This document shows positions 38,766 to 47,543 of a DNA stretch of 64,000 nucleotides, one piece after another; within the stretch, counting starts at the first letter, position 1; each line of letters opens with the position of its first letter. Location: positions 4,735,001 to 4,799,000 of the forward strand of contig NZ_CP026363.1 of the NCBI RefSeq assembly GCF_004117055.1. The letters are read 5' to 3'. Under the pieces are notes generated by a model. It made no database searches and was not told the origin of the DNA. It worked only from the letters and a program-made list of their open reading frames with translations. Source of the stretch: Brevibacillus agri (GTDB taxonomy: Bacteria > Bacillota > Bacilli > Brevibacillales > Brevibacillaceae). Made by a program: the position numbers and the translations under genes.

Positions 38766-38807
38766 GAGCGCCGATTTAAGATCTCAGTAGTTTAGACGGA
38801 CTTTAGC

Positions 38808-41321
38808 GTGCTAACCACGAAGCTTTCCACTAAGCTTTCGAACTAGAACCTGATAAAGAGTATGTATATCGTTTTGTTGCTGAGTGCTAACCACGAAGCT
38901 TTCCACTAAGCTTTCGAACATTGACCACTCCGGCGTTCGCCGACTCCGGGGGAATGGTGCTAACCACGAAGCTTTCCACTAAGCTTTCGAACACGTACCG
39001 GCGTCCGAACCCTTCAATCCGTTGTTCGCGTGCTAACCACGAAGCTTTCCACTAAGCTTTCGAACAGTGCCGATTTTTGATGACGTAACGAAGTTGAATA
39101 GAGTGCTAACCACGAAGCTTTCCACTAAGCTTTCGAACCTGCCTGCCCGAAAACGAAATGGGCTACCATGTCGGGGCCGTGCTAACCACGAAGCTTTCCA
39201 CTAAGCTTTCGAACCAGGGTATCCGGGAGACGAATTCGACTATAAGAGTGAGGTGCTAACCACGAAGCTTTCCACTAAGCTTTCGAACGTCCAAGCACGT
39301 ACTGACGGTGACCAAGCTATTCGGTGCTAACCACGAAGCTTTCCACTAAGCTTTCGAACGCCGCCTTGCGGGAGTACATGAACACCATCATTAAGTGCTA
39401 ACCACGAAGCTTTCCACTAAGCTTTCGAACTTCGCTCCTTCGTTGATTTCTTGTCTTTATTATACTGTGCTAACCACGAAGCTTTCCACTAAGCTTTCGA
39501 ACAACACCTCACCCGTTGCGCTACTTGTCCGGTCACTTAGTGCTAACCACGAAGCTTTCCACTAAGCTTTCGAACGTGCGGGTGATCTTATTGCCCGTAT
39601 CGACTTCGAGTGCTAACCACGAAGCTTTCCACTAAGCTTTCGAACCGAATTGGATGAGTATGCAATGGCTGAAGCCGACAGGTGCTAACCACGAAGCTTT
39701 CCACTAAGCTTTCGAACGCTGCCGGAAGAAGAATAGGAGGGATTGTATCATGGTGCTAACCACGAAGCTTTCCACTAAGCTTTCGAACACCTGAAGGGTA
39801 AGAACATGAAGTGGCATTTACTGGTGCTAACCACGAAGCTTTCCACTAAGCTTTCGAACGTAAACACCAATGGAAGGCAACAATCGTTTGTTAAGTGCTA
39901 ACCACGAAGCTTTCCACTAAGCTTTCGAACGGAGCAGCGGAAGCAATTCGACTCTCTCTATCCGGTGCTAACCACGAAGCTTTCCACTAAGCTTTCGAAC
40001 GGCCTATGTTGGAGTCCTTTGTTACGGTATTACTTGGTGAGTGCTAACCACGAAGCTTTCCACTAAGCTTTCGAACGGAGGGAGATTAGATGCCAAACGA
40101 GTTCAACGAGCAGGTGCTAACCACGAAGCTTTCCACTAAGCTTTCGAACCGAGCGGCAGCAGGCGCAGCCGCAGGGCGAGAAGCCCGTGCTAACCACGAA
40201 GCTTTCCACTAAGCTTTCGAACTCTGCCGCGAGCTGGCCGAGCGCGAACAGGGTTGCGAGTGCTAACCACGAAGCTTTCCACTAAGCTTTCGAACGTCGA
40301 TTCGTCCCGTGTTTTTGCTTTTGACCAGTTTCAGTGCTAACCACGAAGCTTTCCACTAAGCTTTCGAACTCTATGTTATTCTATGGGTGTCGAAAGGACG
40401 CTATCGTGCTAACCACGAAGCTTTCCACTAAGCTTTCGAACGACCACGGCCTTGTTAGCTTGGTGCGAGCGCGATGTGCTAACCACGAAGCTTTCCACTA
40501 AGCTTTCGAACAAGAGACAGGATGATTGCCACATCAAAAGCCAGTATCAAGTGCTAACCACGAAGCTTTCCACTAAGCTTTCGAACGACTTGGCTATCGA
40601 CGACTTTGGACGTATCGACCGTGCTAACCACGAAGCTTTCCACTAAGCTTTCGAACGAATGAGTAGCATGGGACAGTTTTTTATCGACCTTTTGTGCTAA
40701 CCACGAAGCTTTCCACTAAGCTTTCGAACTGTGGCAATCATCCTGTCTCTTAGGAGGTTTTTGCCAGTGCTAACCACGAAGCTTTCCACTAAGCTTTCGA
40801 ACACGTTACTTAAATGCTTTACTTTTGGTTGCTACTATCGTAGTGCTAACCACGAAGCTTTCCACTAAGCTTTCGAACAGCGCCGCAACGTGCGCCGGGA
40901 GAGGCGCACGTTCAGAGTGCTAACCACGAAGCTTTCCACTAAGCTTTCGAACGTGATATGATTATGTGTTTAAAATGCTTCCCGTAAAGCGTGCTAACCA
41001 CGAAGCTTTCCACTAAGCTTTCGAACTTCGTATAAATACATGTTACAATGTCTAAGAAATATTCAGTGCTAACCACGAAGCTTTCCACTAAGCTTTCGAA
41101 CGCGCACGTTGCGGCGCTGCATGACGGTGGTCGAACCGTCCGTGCTAACCACGAAGCTTTCCACTAAGCTTTCGAACGGACAAGGCGAAACGGTCGATAT
41201 GGCATCCTTCCGTGCTAACCACGAAGCTTTCCACTAAGCTTTCGAACCGAACGAGCAGGAGACGACGATTCGTGCATCGTCACCGGTGCTAACCACGAAG
41301 CTTTCCACTAAGCTTTCGAAC
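38808..41321 (-). CRISPR. CRISPR array-1, 35 repeats, 34 spacers
   Basis: The 36-base repeat begins GTGCTAACCACGAAGC on the + strand and ends CTAAGCTTTCGAAC. All 35 copies look identical, and spacers are 34-40 bases. Type V-B crRNAs end their repeat with TTAGCAC before the spacer. That is found on the minus strand, so the array is read leftward and its leader is on the right, at 41322. The youngest spacers are therefore near 41286. One spacer (40879-40916) also occurs four times in array-2, and another (40730-40766) occurs once there. Confidence 0.98.
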
Positions 41322-41509
41322 TCCTTCCCACTCAACCCCTACAGCCGCAAGCCTTACAGACCCGTTTTTCGAGCAAGCCAAAATTCAATCGCCATTCCTC
41401 TTATCCATCGGCTGCCTCTTCCCCTAAAAAACTCTGGAAAGCCTACGCCCACAAAGAGTTCGAGCATCCCCCGGCTTTTTTGACCTGAGAGGATGCTCGC
41501 ATCATAAAA
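41322..41509 (-). promoter_or_regulatory. Leader of array-1
   Basis: The 188 bases between the first repeat and tracrRNA-1 hold CGAGCA at 41370-41375, exactly 48 bases from the repeat, inside CCCGTTTTTCGAGCA. The same element stands at the same distance in leader-2. Farther out, CGAGCATCC at 41461 and GGATGCTCG at 41491 form an inverted repeat. This element is also shared with leader-2 and may be the tracrRNA-1 terminator or an adaptation element. Confidence 0.75.
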
Positions 41510-41623
41510 TTCGAAAGCTTAGTGGAAAGTCGTGATTATCCGTGGGAATAGACCTGTGGATGGGCCCATAATGCACACGCACGGATATGTAAGTCGACTT
41601 ATGGCCTATAGCGTGCGACTGAC
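41510..41623 (-). ncRNA. tracrRNA-1 (type V-B), cognate to array-1
   Basis: On the minus strand a TTGTAA box (41653-41658) and TAAAAT (41630-41635), 17 bases apart, give a start near 41623. The RNA begins with a hairpin AGTCG/CGACT. Then come ATCCGTG, the core GTGCGTGTGCATT (41570-41582), a hairpin TGGGCC/GGTCTA and CACGGAT closing on ATCCGTG. The anti-repeat AATCACGA-CTTTCCAC is next, followed by TAAGCTTTCGAA. The anti-repeat pairs along the whole array-1 repeat with one G-U pair and a two-base bulge. This is the AacCas12b-like layout. Confidence 0.88.
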
Positions 41624-41675
41624 ACCTTTATTTTACTCTTTTTCCACTTTTGTTACAACTAGCTTTCTTCATTCC

Positions 41676-41975
41676 TTAATAGATAAATTTGGTCAAATCG
41701 CGAGGCAGAAACTCCCTGCCAACAGTAGAAATCCGCTTGTCCAGTTGATCTCTCGTCACTGGGCCGATTTTTACAAACATGACCTGGTCTTCTCCATGGT
41801 GAACCAGCTCCGCCAGGCTTACCTTTAGCTTGGCTTGCTGAATCTCGGTGAGCTGGCACAGAAACACCGAGTACTGGACGTGCTCGCCTTGCCCCTTCAT
41901 CAGCTTGAATACTTTTCTCCAACGTTTTTGATCGGCAATATCATAGCTTACCAGAACAAATTGTCGCATGGTCAT
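41676..41975 (-). CDS. cas2: CRISPR adaptation protein Cas2
   Basis: The 99-residue protein is a ferredoxin-fold Cas2 with the conserved Asp in VLVSYDIADQKRWRKVFKLM and the QYSVFLCQLT strand. It forms the dimer at the centre of the Cas1-Cas2 integrase. Its start lies three bases after the cas4-cas1 stop, so it is the last gene of the cas12b-cas4/1-cas2 operon. tracrRNA-1 has its own promoter just downstream. Confidence 0.95.
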   Translation of the reverse strand: MTMRQFVLVSYDIADQKRWRKVFKLMKGQGEHVQYSVFLCQLTEIQQAKLKVSLAELVHHGEDQVMFVKIGPVTRDQLDKRISTVGREFLPRDLTKFIY

Positions 41976-41978
41976 TTC

Positions 41979-43655
41979 CTACCTTGTCATGAGCGGCGTA
42001 TATTCCACCAGCTCTCCATCCAGATACCGGGCCAAAAACCTTGCTTCCAGCTCCAGCATACGGCGATAGCTGAGCTTATACCCAAATTGCGGATGCGTCA
42101 GCGTCTCGTTCATCCGTCTTTCATAGGCAGCGAAATACGTTTGTCTTCCTGCCTTTTTCAAATAACAACTGTCTTTTCCCCAATAAAAGTCCCCGAGGGT
42201 GAGTTCCTCCGTATTCAAGGTACGTATCGCTACGCTATCGGCAATCAAGGCGCGGAACGGTTCCATCAGATCGAGTGCCAAAGCTGGTCTGCCCGGCTCC
42301 ATCGTATGGAAAAAGCCGAACAGTGGATCGAGTCCGACATTGGCACATGCGGAGTAAACATCCCGTGAAAGAAGCGTATAGCCGAGGGAGAGCAGCGCAT
42401 TGACCGGATCTTTGGGCGGGCGACGGTTGCGACCGTTCATGATCGCCATACCGTCTACTACTGGGTGCTTTAACATGGTAGGGAAAAACTGCATGTACAA
42501 CTGTGCTGCACGTCCCTCGATACCTCTCACTATTTCCAGTGATGGCGCCTCCCACGCGCGATCTCTAAGCTCTTTTAACTCTTTTAAAACTGCTTTATCT
42601 GGTGAGCCATTGCGGCGCAGCATCGTGCGCTGATTGGAAATTTTCGCATACACGACCCTTCTCGCGATTCCAAGGGCGATCTCCGCGTGCTGAAATTTGA
42701 TAAACTGCTTGGCTCTTGTTCGAATGTTTTTCGATAAAGGGGGAGTCATTATTCCTGTCAATGTGCCATGCGTAGTCAAGTAGCTGACGTGGACGCCACA
42801 GTTCATCAAGGTGTGCAGAAGCTGCGTAGAGCATTGCACATGCCCCATCAAGCTCACGTGAATCAAGTCTTTGATCGGGATTTCGTCTATCTTTTCGCCC
42901 CGGCAGGTGATGGTCAAGCTTTCTCCGCTTCTGCCCAGTTTTGCCCCCTGCTCTGTAACATACAGTACCCCGCCATCTGGACGACTGGGCACAATCTTTC
43001 TGATGTTTGCGCTCAACCCCAACATGTAATTCGTCTCGTCAGGCATGCATACGTAATTTAACGAGCAGCGAAAGCACTTTTTCGACTCCTGCAACGGAGG
43101 GGGAATTTCGGCTTCCCGAAGCTGATGAGCTTTTTGAATGCAGGCGTGAGTAGCCGCTATGAGTTCCTGCGAAAAAGGAATGCGAACCTTCTTTTTATTG
43201 CCACGGTAGTATAAGTAGCCATAATCGGATTCATATCCATTCGCGCGAAGCAGCAAGCCTTGCGCACACAATTGGATTTGGTCGTTGGGCCAGGCAGAAC
43301 CGTCCAGCGAATACACGCCTACATTGAACATCTGCCCGCCTTCTGGCGACGCCGAATGCTTTCCTTCTACCGGAATCCACTGCTTACCTTCTTCCAGACA
43401 GACGGCATCCAGCTTTCCCGTAATGCCAAGCACAGGGTCGCCGAGCTGCAAGCTAAACGGAGCGTCCCCCCACATCTCTTCCGGCGCTGCCTTGCTTTTG
43501 CGCAGATGTGTCTCTGCACGCTTGTGTTGTGCTGCTCCTTCGACCGTGTCTGCGCTTTCCTCAAACAGCCCCTGCACATGCATAATATGGTACAGTCGCT
43601 CACAATACTGAATTTCATTTAGCATGCGGACAGGTATCCAGGACAAGCCATTCAC
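41979..43655 (-). CDS. cas4-cas1: Cas4-Cas1 fusion protein
   Basis: The 558-residue protein joins Cas4 (about residues 1-205) and Cas1 (about 210-558). Cas4 has the four cysteines of an iron-sulfur cluster (YCERLYH near residue 18; CFRCSLNYVC near 190), the RecB-type GKLDAV and VEGK acids, and probably trims new spacers and reads the PAM. Cas1 has its metal ligands: Glu in RGIEGRAAQLY, His in FFHTMEPGRP and Asp in LALDLMEPFR. The fusion is the type V-B hallmark. It lies 15 bases after cas12b. All active residues are present, in keeping with the recent spacer gains seen in both arrays. Confidence 0.96.
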   Translation of the reverse strand: MNGLSWIPVRMLNEIQYCERLYHIMHVQGLFEESADTVEGAAQHKRAETHLRKSKAAPEEMWGDAPFSLQLGDPVLGITGKLDAVCLEEGKQWIPVEGKHSASPEGGQMFNVGVYSLDGSAWPNDQIQLCAQGLLLRANGYESDYGYLYYRGNKKKVRIPFSQELIAATHACIQKAHQLREAEIPPPLQESKKCFRCSLNYVCMPDETNYMLGLSANIRKIVPSRPDGGVLYVTEQGAKLGRSGESLTITCRGEKIDEIPIKDLIHVSLMGHVQCSTQLLHTLMNCGVHVSYLTTHGTLTGIMTPPLSKNIRTRAKQFIKFQHAEIALGIARRVVYAKISNQRTMLRRNGSPDKAVLKELKELRDRAWEAPSLEIVRGIEGRAAQLYMQFFPTMLKHPVVDGMAIMNGRNRRPPKDPVNALLSLGYTLLSRDVYSACANVGLDPLFGFFHTMEPGRPALALDLMEPFRALIADSVAIRTLNTEELTLGDFYWGKDSCYLKKAGRQTYFAAYERRMNETLTHPQFGYKLSYRRMLELEARFLARYLDGELVEYTPLMTR

Positions 43656-43670
43656 TCTCCTTGCACACCC

Positions 43671-46600
43671 TTACCGAGCCTTTGTCAAAAACCGTTCCCG
43701 CAATTTTCCGTACAGCTTCCTTTTCACCTCGCCCCAAAAATCTTTTTGGGGATACCATACGGATTCGGGAAAAAAGACTCCGCTAGGATCGCGGAACAGT
43801 GTACGGTATGTTCCTTTCGCCTCTTCTGCTTCCTCGATGATCTCCTGAAAGTCTTCCAGTTGTTCGGGCGACTCAGACTCTTCTGTAAAGGTTGTTTTAC
43901 CTTTCAGCTTTGCCTGGCTGTCCCACACATATACATCTTTCCAGGCTGTATCCGATTTTTTCACAAAAAGCCCTTTGCCCAGCTTTGCCTGCACCGATTT
44001 TGTCTTGGGAACGAGATACTCTTCCTCGTCTCGGACGATGACGCGGCAGCTAACCTTGAACAGTTCATTGTATCGCTGCCAAAAACGTTTTTGCAGATTG
44101 TGCGCCGCGTTAATATCGGCCTGGAGAAACACGACCTCCTTGCTTCCGCTTCCGTCTGTCAAGGTCATGAACAGTTCTCCGCTATCATCCGGGACAATGT
44201 CGCCGGGCCTTAGCTGTTTCACTTGTTCTTCCGTCAAAAATTGCTCGTTGACTAACCTCTTCTGCAAGTTCTCAAACCGTCTGCCCTGCAGGTCTTGGCC
44301 TCTCACCTTTTTACAACGAATGCCTGGCGTTCCTGTCTTGGCGTAAAAACGAGAGGAATATTCCGCCCGGACATCGCCAATCTGAATCCCGTATGGCTCC
44401 GCCTGCATGTGGACGTATTTCGGAATGCTGCGATGCGCCCACTTCATCAAGGTGGAGTTTTCTTTGGTCGAGCGATCCAGGTTAGAACGGTACTGGCTCA
44501 GATTTTCAAACAGAATGACCTGGCAAGCCGGGTATTCGGCGCACCACTCTTGTTTCCGCTCGTCGTAAACATACCCCAAGGCAGTCATGACAATGGCGTG
44601 ACTTAACTGCTTCAGGCGATCCTCTTTGACGTTTTGGATATGGGTCAACAGACGCTGGTGGCTGGTATGGCCTCGCTCAAAGCGATTAACCTCCTGCGGA
44701 TTCCTCGTCCTGCGGCTCCAGGAAATCAACAGCTTGCGCAAGCCCTCCAATTCTTCTATGTTCCACATGCTCAGACCTGCGATGCCTTTTCGCTCGTCAG
44801 CAGCAAAGCGCTTGCGCCATGCCTGAACGGCTTTTCCGACGTATTCCTCTGCTTTTCGGTGTATTTGCACTACCGCTTGTTCCCAGTCCGCTTCGTTTCG
44901 AGGCAAAACCTTTGTTAAGTCGCAGACAATCCCCTCCCAAAATGTCCGGTCTGTTTGATCGAGCGGCGACTTTTTCTGCTCAACCGCTTGTTTCAGGCTG
45001 TCGAGTTCATCCCAGCGATCTCCATACTGCTTATTTGCCATACGCATGATTTGGGCGAGCACTCTGATTTGAAACTTCACACGTTGGTGTAGCTGGAACC
45101 GCTCGTCCCGTTTTTCCATCACCTGTTTTTCTACCTGTTCACCAGGCAACCTGAGCATATAGCTCCGCTGATGGACAGCGACCAGCGGCGTTCCTTCAAT
45201 CCAGTAGGAAAAATCAGCCGCATTTTTATCGCTACTCTCTTCTACAGAAAAAATAGAAGTCGCTGCAGCCGCGCGCAGCCCAAGGTCTATGCTCATTACA
45301 CGAAAACCGGATGCCAGCGACTCCACCCCAGCCGAGTGTTGTGGCGAAGCTTTTATCCATTCAACAAGTTGCTCCGACTTATAGGTAGTGACCTTGGGAA
45401 ACTCGTTGGGGCGACGAATGAGTTGCAGTACTTGTCCATACGGCGCCTGCACGCGGCCATTTTTCACTTCTTGCAAAGGTTCGAAATCAATGACAACGTT
45501 AAGGTAAACGCTGCCGATTTCCCCGTCCTCGAAGTTTTTTTCTTCCTTCTCCAAATCGCCCCGCTCCAGTTGTAGCTTTGCTCCCCCCAAGTGTCCGTTA
45601 AACGTCGAGCCCGAACCTTTATCCTTGAACTCGATTTTCTGCTTGCCTTTGTCATTTTTCAGCAACTTCACCTGCTGGTAAAACTGCCTGGACAAAGCTA
45701 GCTCGACCTCGACGTCTTTCTTTTCCATCCATCCCGATTCGCTTGGCCATATCAACTGACTAAACGTTACAAAACGTCTGCTTCTCGGTTTGTCCGCTTC
45801 AGCCGTCAAGTAGTAGTCTTGCAAATTTCCTCCCCGTGCATCGAAGCGCACCCACAATGGATGCTTCCTGGCATTGGGCAACGTCATCGTGGCGCTTTGC
45901 TTGGCTTCCTCCAGCCGTTTCGTCAGTTCGTTGCGCGCGACAAAATAATGGATACGCTGCGGATTCCCCTTCCAGATCAGGCGGTTCTTCTCTTCCATCA
46001 GATACTGGAAGAAATGAGCATCCCCAAACCGCCCTCTCAGTCGCTGCTGCACACGCTTGAGCGCCTCTTTGTATTGCTCGTGACTGGCACTGGCGGGAAA
46101 GGTTGACCATAGCTCGTACAGCTCGTTCCAGCCTTTCATTTGCCGCTTGGTAATCCGATACTTGTCATTGGCAGCGGTCATGTTTTCCCTAAGCTCTCGC
46201 TCTCGGTTTTCTTCGTACTGCTCTAGCAAGCTGATCCATTCCTGACCGCCTTCGAGTTGCTCGTTCAGTTGAGCCATTTTTTCTTTCAGCTTGGCATACT
46301 CTTCCTGGACACGTTTGTTCCAGCTCTCCCAACTGAGCAGTCTTTCAATCGCTTGTTGAAGCATGTCTCTGTCCCAGGTTCGCACAAACTGATTGGATTG
46401 AAGTGGCAACCACGCGATATCTGTTACGGTGTTCGTGTACAGGGGAAAGATCGGTCTAATGCCGTATTCCTCCAAAGTAGTAATCACAGAAGCGGTTGGG
46501 TCTTCCTCGCGTCTTTTTTTCCATTTTTCGTAATCCTGTTCCCAGGTTGGGTCGTTCGCTTCTTTTTTCTTCTGCCAAGTGGGTTTTGCCCCTGCCTTCG

Positions 46601-46997
46601 AAGTACCTTTGCCGCCTTCGCTGTTCGGATCGACGAGCGGGCTGAGAAACTTTCGGCTGATGATCTGGGCGTCGCCACTTTGTCCGACCGAGGAGGGGAC
46701 AAGCAGTTCATATAGTTGGCGCAAAGCTTCCAGTGCCTTATCTAGCGGAAGCGCTTGCGTATTTTTATCTGCCTGATTTCGTTGTTGCTGTTCGCGTATG
46801 TGACAAATCAGTTCTTCCTGTAGTTCTTCTTTTGGCCGTTCACCAGTGCTTTCCTGACGAAAGAGCAGGAGCATTTTCATGTAATAGGCGACGCCTTCAT
46901 TTAACAACCGATGCGTCCGCCATATTCCTTTTCGGAGGTTTTGCGCTTCCGGGCCTGTGTGGGTTTTTAGTTTTAGTTTTATGCTACGGATTGCCAT
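43671..46997 (-). CDS. cas12b: Cas12b (C2c1) RNA-guided DNA endonuclease
   Basis: The 1108-residue effector is like BhCas12b/AacCas12b from end to end: RSIKLKLKTHTGPEAQNLRK at the start, YELLVPSSVGQSGDAQ, RTWDRDMLQQAIERLLSWES. RuvC residues are intact: Asp in RVMSIDLGLRAAA (RuvC-I), Glu in VILFENLSQYRSN (RuvC-II) and Asp in LQADINAAHNLQ (RuvC-III). The Nuc domain segment AKTGTPGIRCKKV is present, without the zinc finger cysteines of TnpB. The complex of crRNA and tracrRNA should cut DNA beside a 5' TTN PAM. The site GGGAGG precedes its ATG. Its promoter may be targeted by a guide RNA encoded next door. Confidence 0.97.
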   Translation of the reverse strand: MAIRSIKLKLKTHTGPEAQNLRKGIWRTHRLLNEGVAYYMKMLLLFRQESTGERPKEELQEELICHIREQQQRNQADKNTQALPLDKALEALRQLYELLVPSSVGQSGDAQIISRKFLSPLVDPNSEGGKGTSKAGAKPTWQKKKEANDPTWEQDYEKWKKRREEDPTASVITTLEEYGIRPIFPLYTNTVTDIAWLPLQSNQFVRTWDRDMLQQAIERLLSWESWNKRVQEEYAKLKEKMAQLNEQLEGGQEWISLLEQYEENRERELRENMTAANDKYRITKRQMKGWNELYELWSTFPASASHEQYKEALKRVQQRLRGRFGDAHFFQYLMEEKNRLIWKGNPQRIHYFVARNELTKRLEEAKQSATMTLPNARKHPLWVRFDARGGNLQDYYLTAEADKPRSRRFVTFSQLIWPSESGWMEKKDVEVELALSRQFYQQVKLLKNDKGKQKIEFKDKGSGSTFNGHLGGAKLQLERGDLEKEEKNFEDGEIGSVYLNVVIDFEPLQEVKNGRVQAPYGQVLQLIRRPNEFPKVTTYKSEQLVEWIKASPQHSAGVESLASGFRVMSIDLGLRAAAATSIFSVEESSDKNAADFSYWIEGTPLVAVHQRSYMLRLPGEQVEKQVMEKRDERFQLHQRVKFQIRVLAQIMRMANKQYGDRWDELDSLKQAVEQKKSPLDQTDRTFWEGIVCDLTKVLPRNEADWEQAVVQIHRKAEEYVGKAVQAWRKRFAADERKGIAGLSMWNIEELEGLRKLLISWSRRTRNPQEVNRFERGHTSHQRLLTHIQNVKEDRLKQLSHAIVMTALGYVYDERKQEWCAEYPACQVILFENLSQYRSNLDRSTKENSTLMKWAHRSIPKYVHMQAEPYGIQIGDVRAEYSSRFYAKTGTPGIRCKKVRGQDLQGRRFENLQKRLVNEQFLTEEQVKQLRPGDIVPDDSGELFMTLTDGSGSKEVVFLQADINAAHNLQKRFWQRYNELFKVSCRVIVRDEEEYLVPKTKSVQAKLGKGLFVKKSDTAWKDVYVWDSQAKLKGKTTFTEESESPEQLEDFQEIIEEAEEAKGTYRTLFRDPSGVFFPESVWYPQKDFWGEVKRKLYGKLRERFLTKAR

Positions 46998-47055
46998 GAC
47001 TGGTGCCTCCCGCTTCCCACCTAAACTCGTAACTTCTACGCTTTCGCTTGTCCAT
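46984..47055 (-). CDS. Possible 23-residue leader peptide overlapping the cas12b start
   Basis: AAGAAAGGAAATAACGTC precedes an ATG at 47055 that opens MDKRKRRSYEFRWEAGGTSH and stops at 46984, 14 bases inside cas12b. The peptide is strongly basic. Overlap with the cas12b start could couple the two in translation. There is no homology I recognise, so this is a weak call. Confidence 0.35.
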   Translation of the reverse strand: MDKRKRRSYEFRWEAGGTSHGNP

Positions 47056-47123
47056 GACGTTATTTCCTTTCTTTACTAAGTATGATTTTTGAATTTCAAA
47101 AAAATCGAACATCTATAAGGTAT

Positions 47124-47152
47124 AATATACTATCAATACTAACAGCTATCAA
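47124..47152 (-). promoter_or_regulatory. Promoter of the cas12b operon
   Basis: On the minus strand TTGATA (47147-47152) and TATATT (47124-47129) are 17 bases apart, each one mismatch from consensus. Transcription would start near 47117, leaving a leader of about 120 bases before cas12b. Confidence 0.7.
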
Positions 47153-47175
47153 TTCTTTATTTAAAAGAGATTAAA
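47153..47175 (+). promoter_or_regulatory. Candidate Cas12b target site (TTC PAM plus seed match) at the cas12b promoter
   Basis: TTC at 47153-47155 directly touches the -35 box of cas12b. TTTATTTA at 47156-47163 equals the first eight bases after the repeat-like GCAC of the neighbouring guide-like RNA. After skipping one C in the guide, AAAGAGA (47164-47170) matches too. This is the geometry expected for repression by partial guide pairing. Confidence 0.55.
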
Positions 47176-47178
47176 TGC

Positions 47179-47207
47179 TTGTTGCATTTTTCTTCATGTA
47201 CTATACT
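47179..47207 (+). promoter_or_regulatory. Promoter of the single-guide-like RNA
   Basis: TTGTTG at 47179-47184 and TATACT at 47202-47207 are 17 bases apart and point rightward. It diverges from the cas12b promoter, and the two -35 boxes are 26 bases apart. Confidence 0.6.
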
Positions 47208-47212
47208 TACTA

Positions 47213-47325
47213 ATACGAATTATAGGTTCGTCTAACTTTAGTGCGTGTGCATTGGGTGATTCAAACAATCACTTCTCCACTAGAAGCTTATTACAAAGCT
47301 TGCACTTTATTTACAAAGAGAAAAG
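47213..47325 (+). ncRNA. Candidate natural single-guide RNA: tracrRNA-crRNA fusion upstream of cas12b
   Basis: After its own promoter the RNA has a 5' hairpin ACGAA/TTCGT whose loop TTATAGG resembles the CTATAGG loop of tracrRNA-1. Next comes GTGCGTGTGCATT (47241-47253), identical to the core of both tracrRNAs, then a hairpin GTGATT/AATCAC. CTCCACTAGAAGCTT follows, close to the anti-repeat. AAGCTT-ATTACA-AAGCTT (47284-47301) can fold as a closed repeat/anti-repeat stem, and GCAC (47302-47305) is the end of the crRNA repeat. The next bases, TTTATTTACAAAGAGA, would be the guide. It lacks the stem closing ATCCGTG/CACGGAT. It may be a working regulator or a relic. Confidence 0.6.
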
Positions 47326-47430
47326 CCAATGCTCTCCCTTTCCAAATGAAACCAGTTTTCTTTTAATCCATTTTTTGCCTGACTGCTTCTTTTTTGCAAG
47401 AAAACGTATCGAGCACCTGTAAACCTCTCA
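47312..47430 (-). pseudogene. Relic of the yhbH 3' end and its terminator
   Basis: On the minus strand VYRCSIRFLAKKKQSG resembles the YhbH C-terminus [16 protein letters not shown]. The following terminator-like sequence (ATTGGCTTTTCTC) resembles that after yhbH (GTTGGCTTTTCCC). The intact counterpart is at 55385-55515 in the same orientation. The region 47060-47540 otherwise holds only the regulatory elements listed separately. Confidence 0.6.
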
Positions 47431-47506
47431 CTATGACTATTGAATTTGGTATATATTATTATCAAGAGATCAATGATTTTGAAGTTCACTATAGGTTATT
47501 TAATAG

Positions 47507-47540
47507 AAAGATGCCCCTAACGTAAAGCAGGGGCATCTTT
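47507..47540 (-). terminator. Hairpin at the distal end of array-2, probable pre-crRNA terminator
   Basis: AAAGATGCCCCT and AGGGGCATCTTT form a perfect 12-base stem over a ten-base loop, four bases beyond the degenerate last repeat of array-2. Confidence 0.7.
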
Positions 47541-47543
47541 GAT

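Noticed and set aside
40879..40916. Hairpin inside a spacer as a terminator within the array
   Set aside because: No T run follows, and the same sequence recurs as a normal spacer in five places, so it is acquired DNA.
47213..47325. Reading the guide-like RNA simply as a third ordinary tracrRNA
   Set aside because: It lacks the long anti-repeat and closing stem, and it carries a repeat-end GCAC followed by a promoter-matching segment; still, a plain relic cannot be excluded.
47307..47489. 60-residue minus-strand frame between cas12b and array-2
   Set aside because: It covers the yhbH relic and terminator in a wrong frame and has no start signal.
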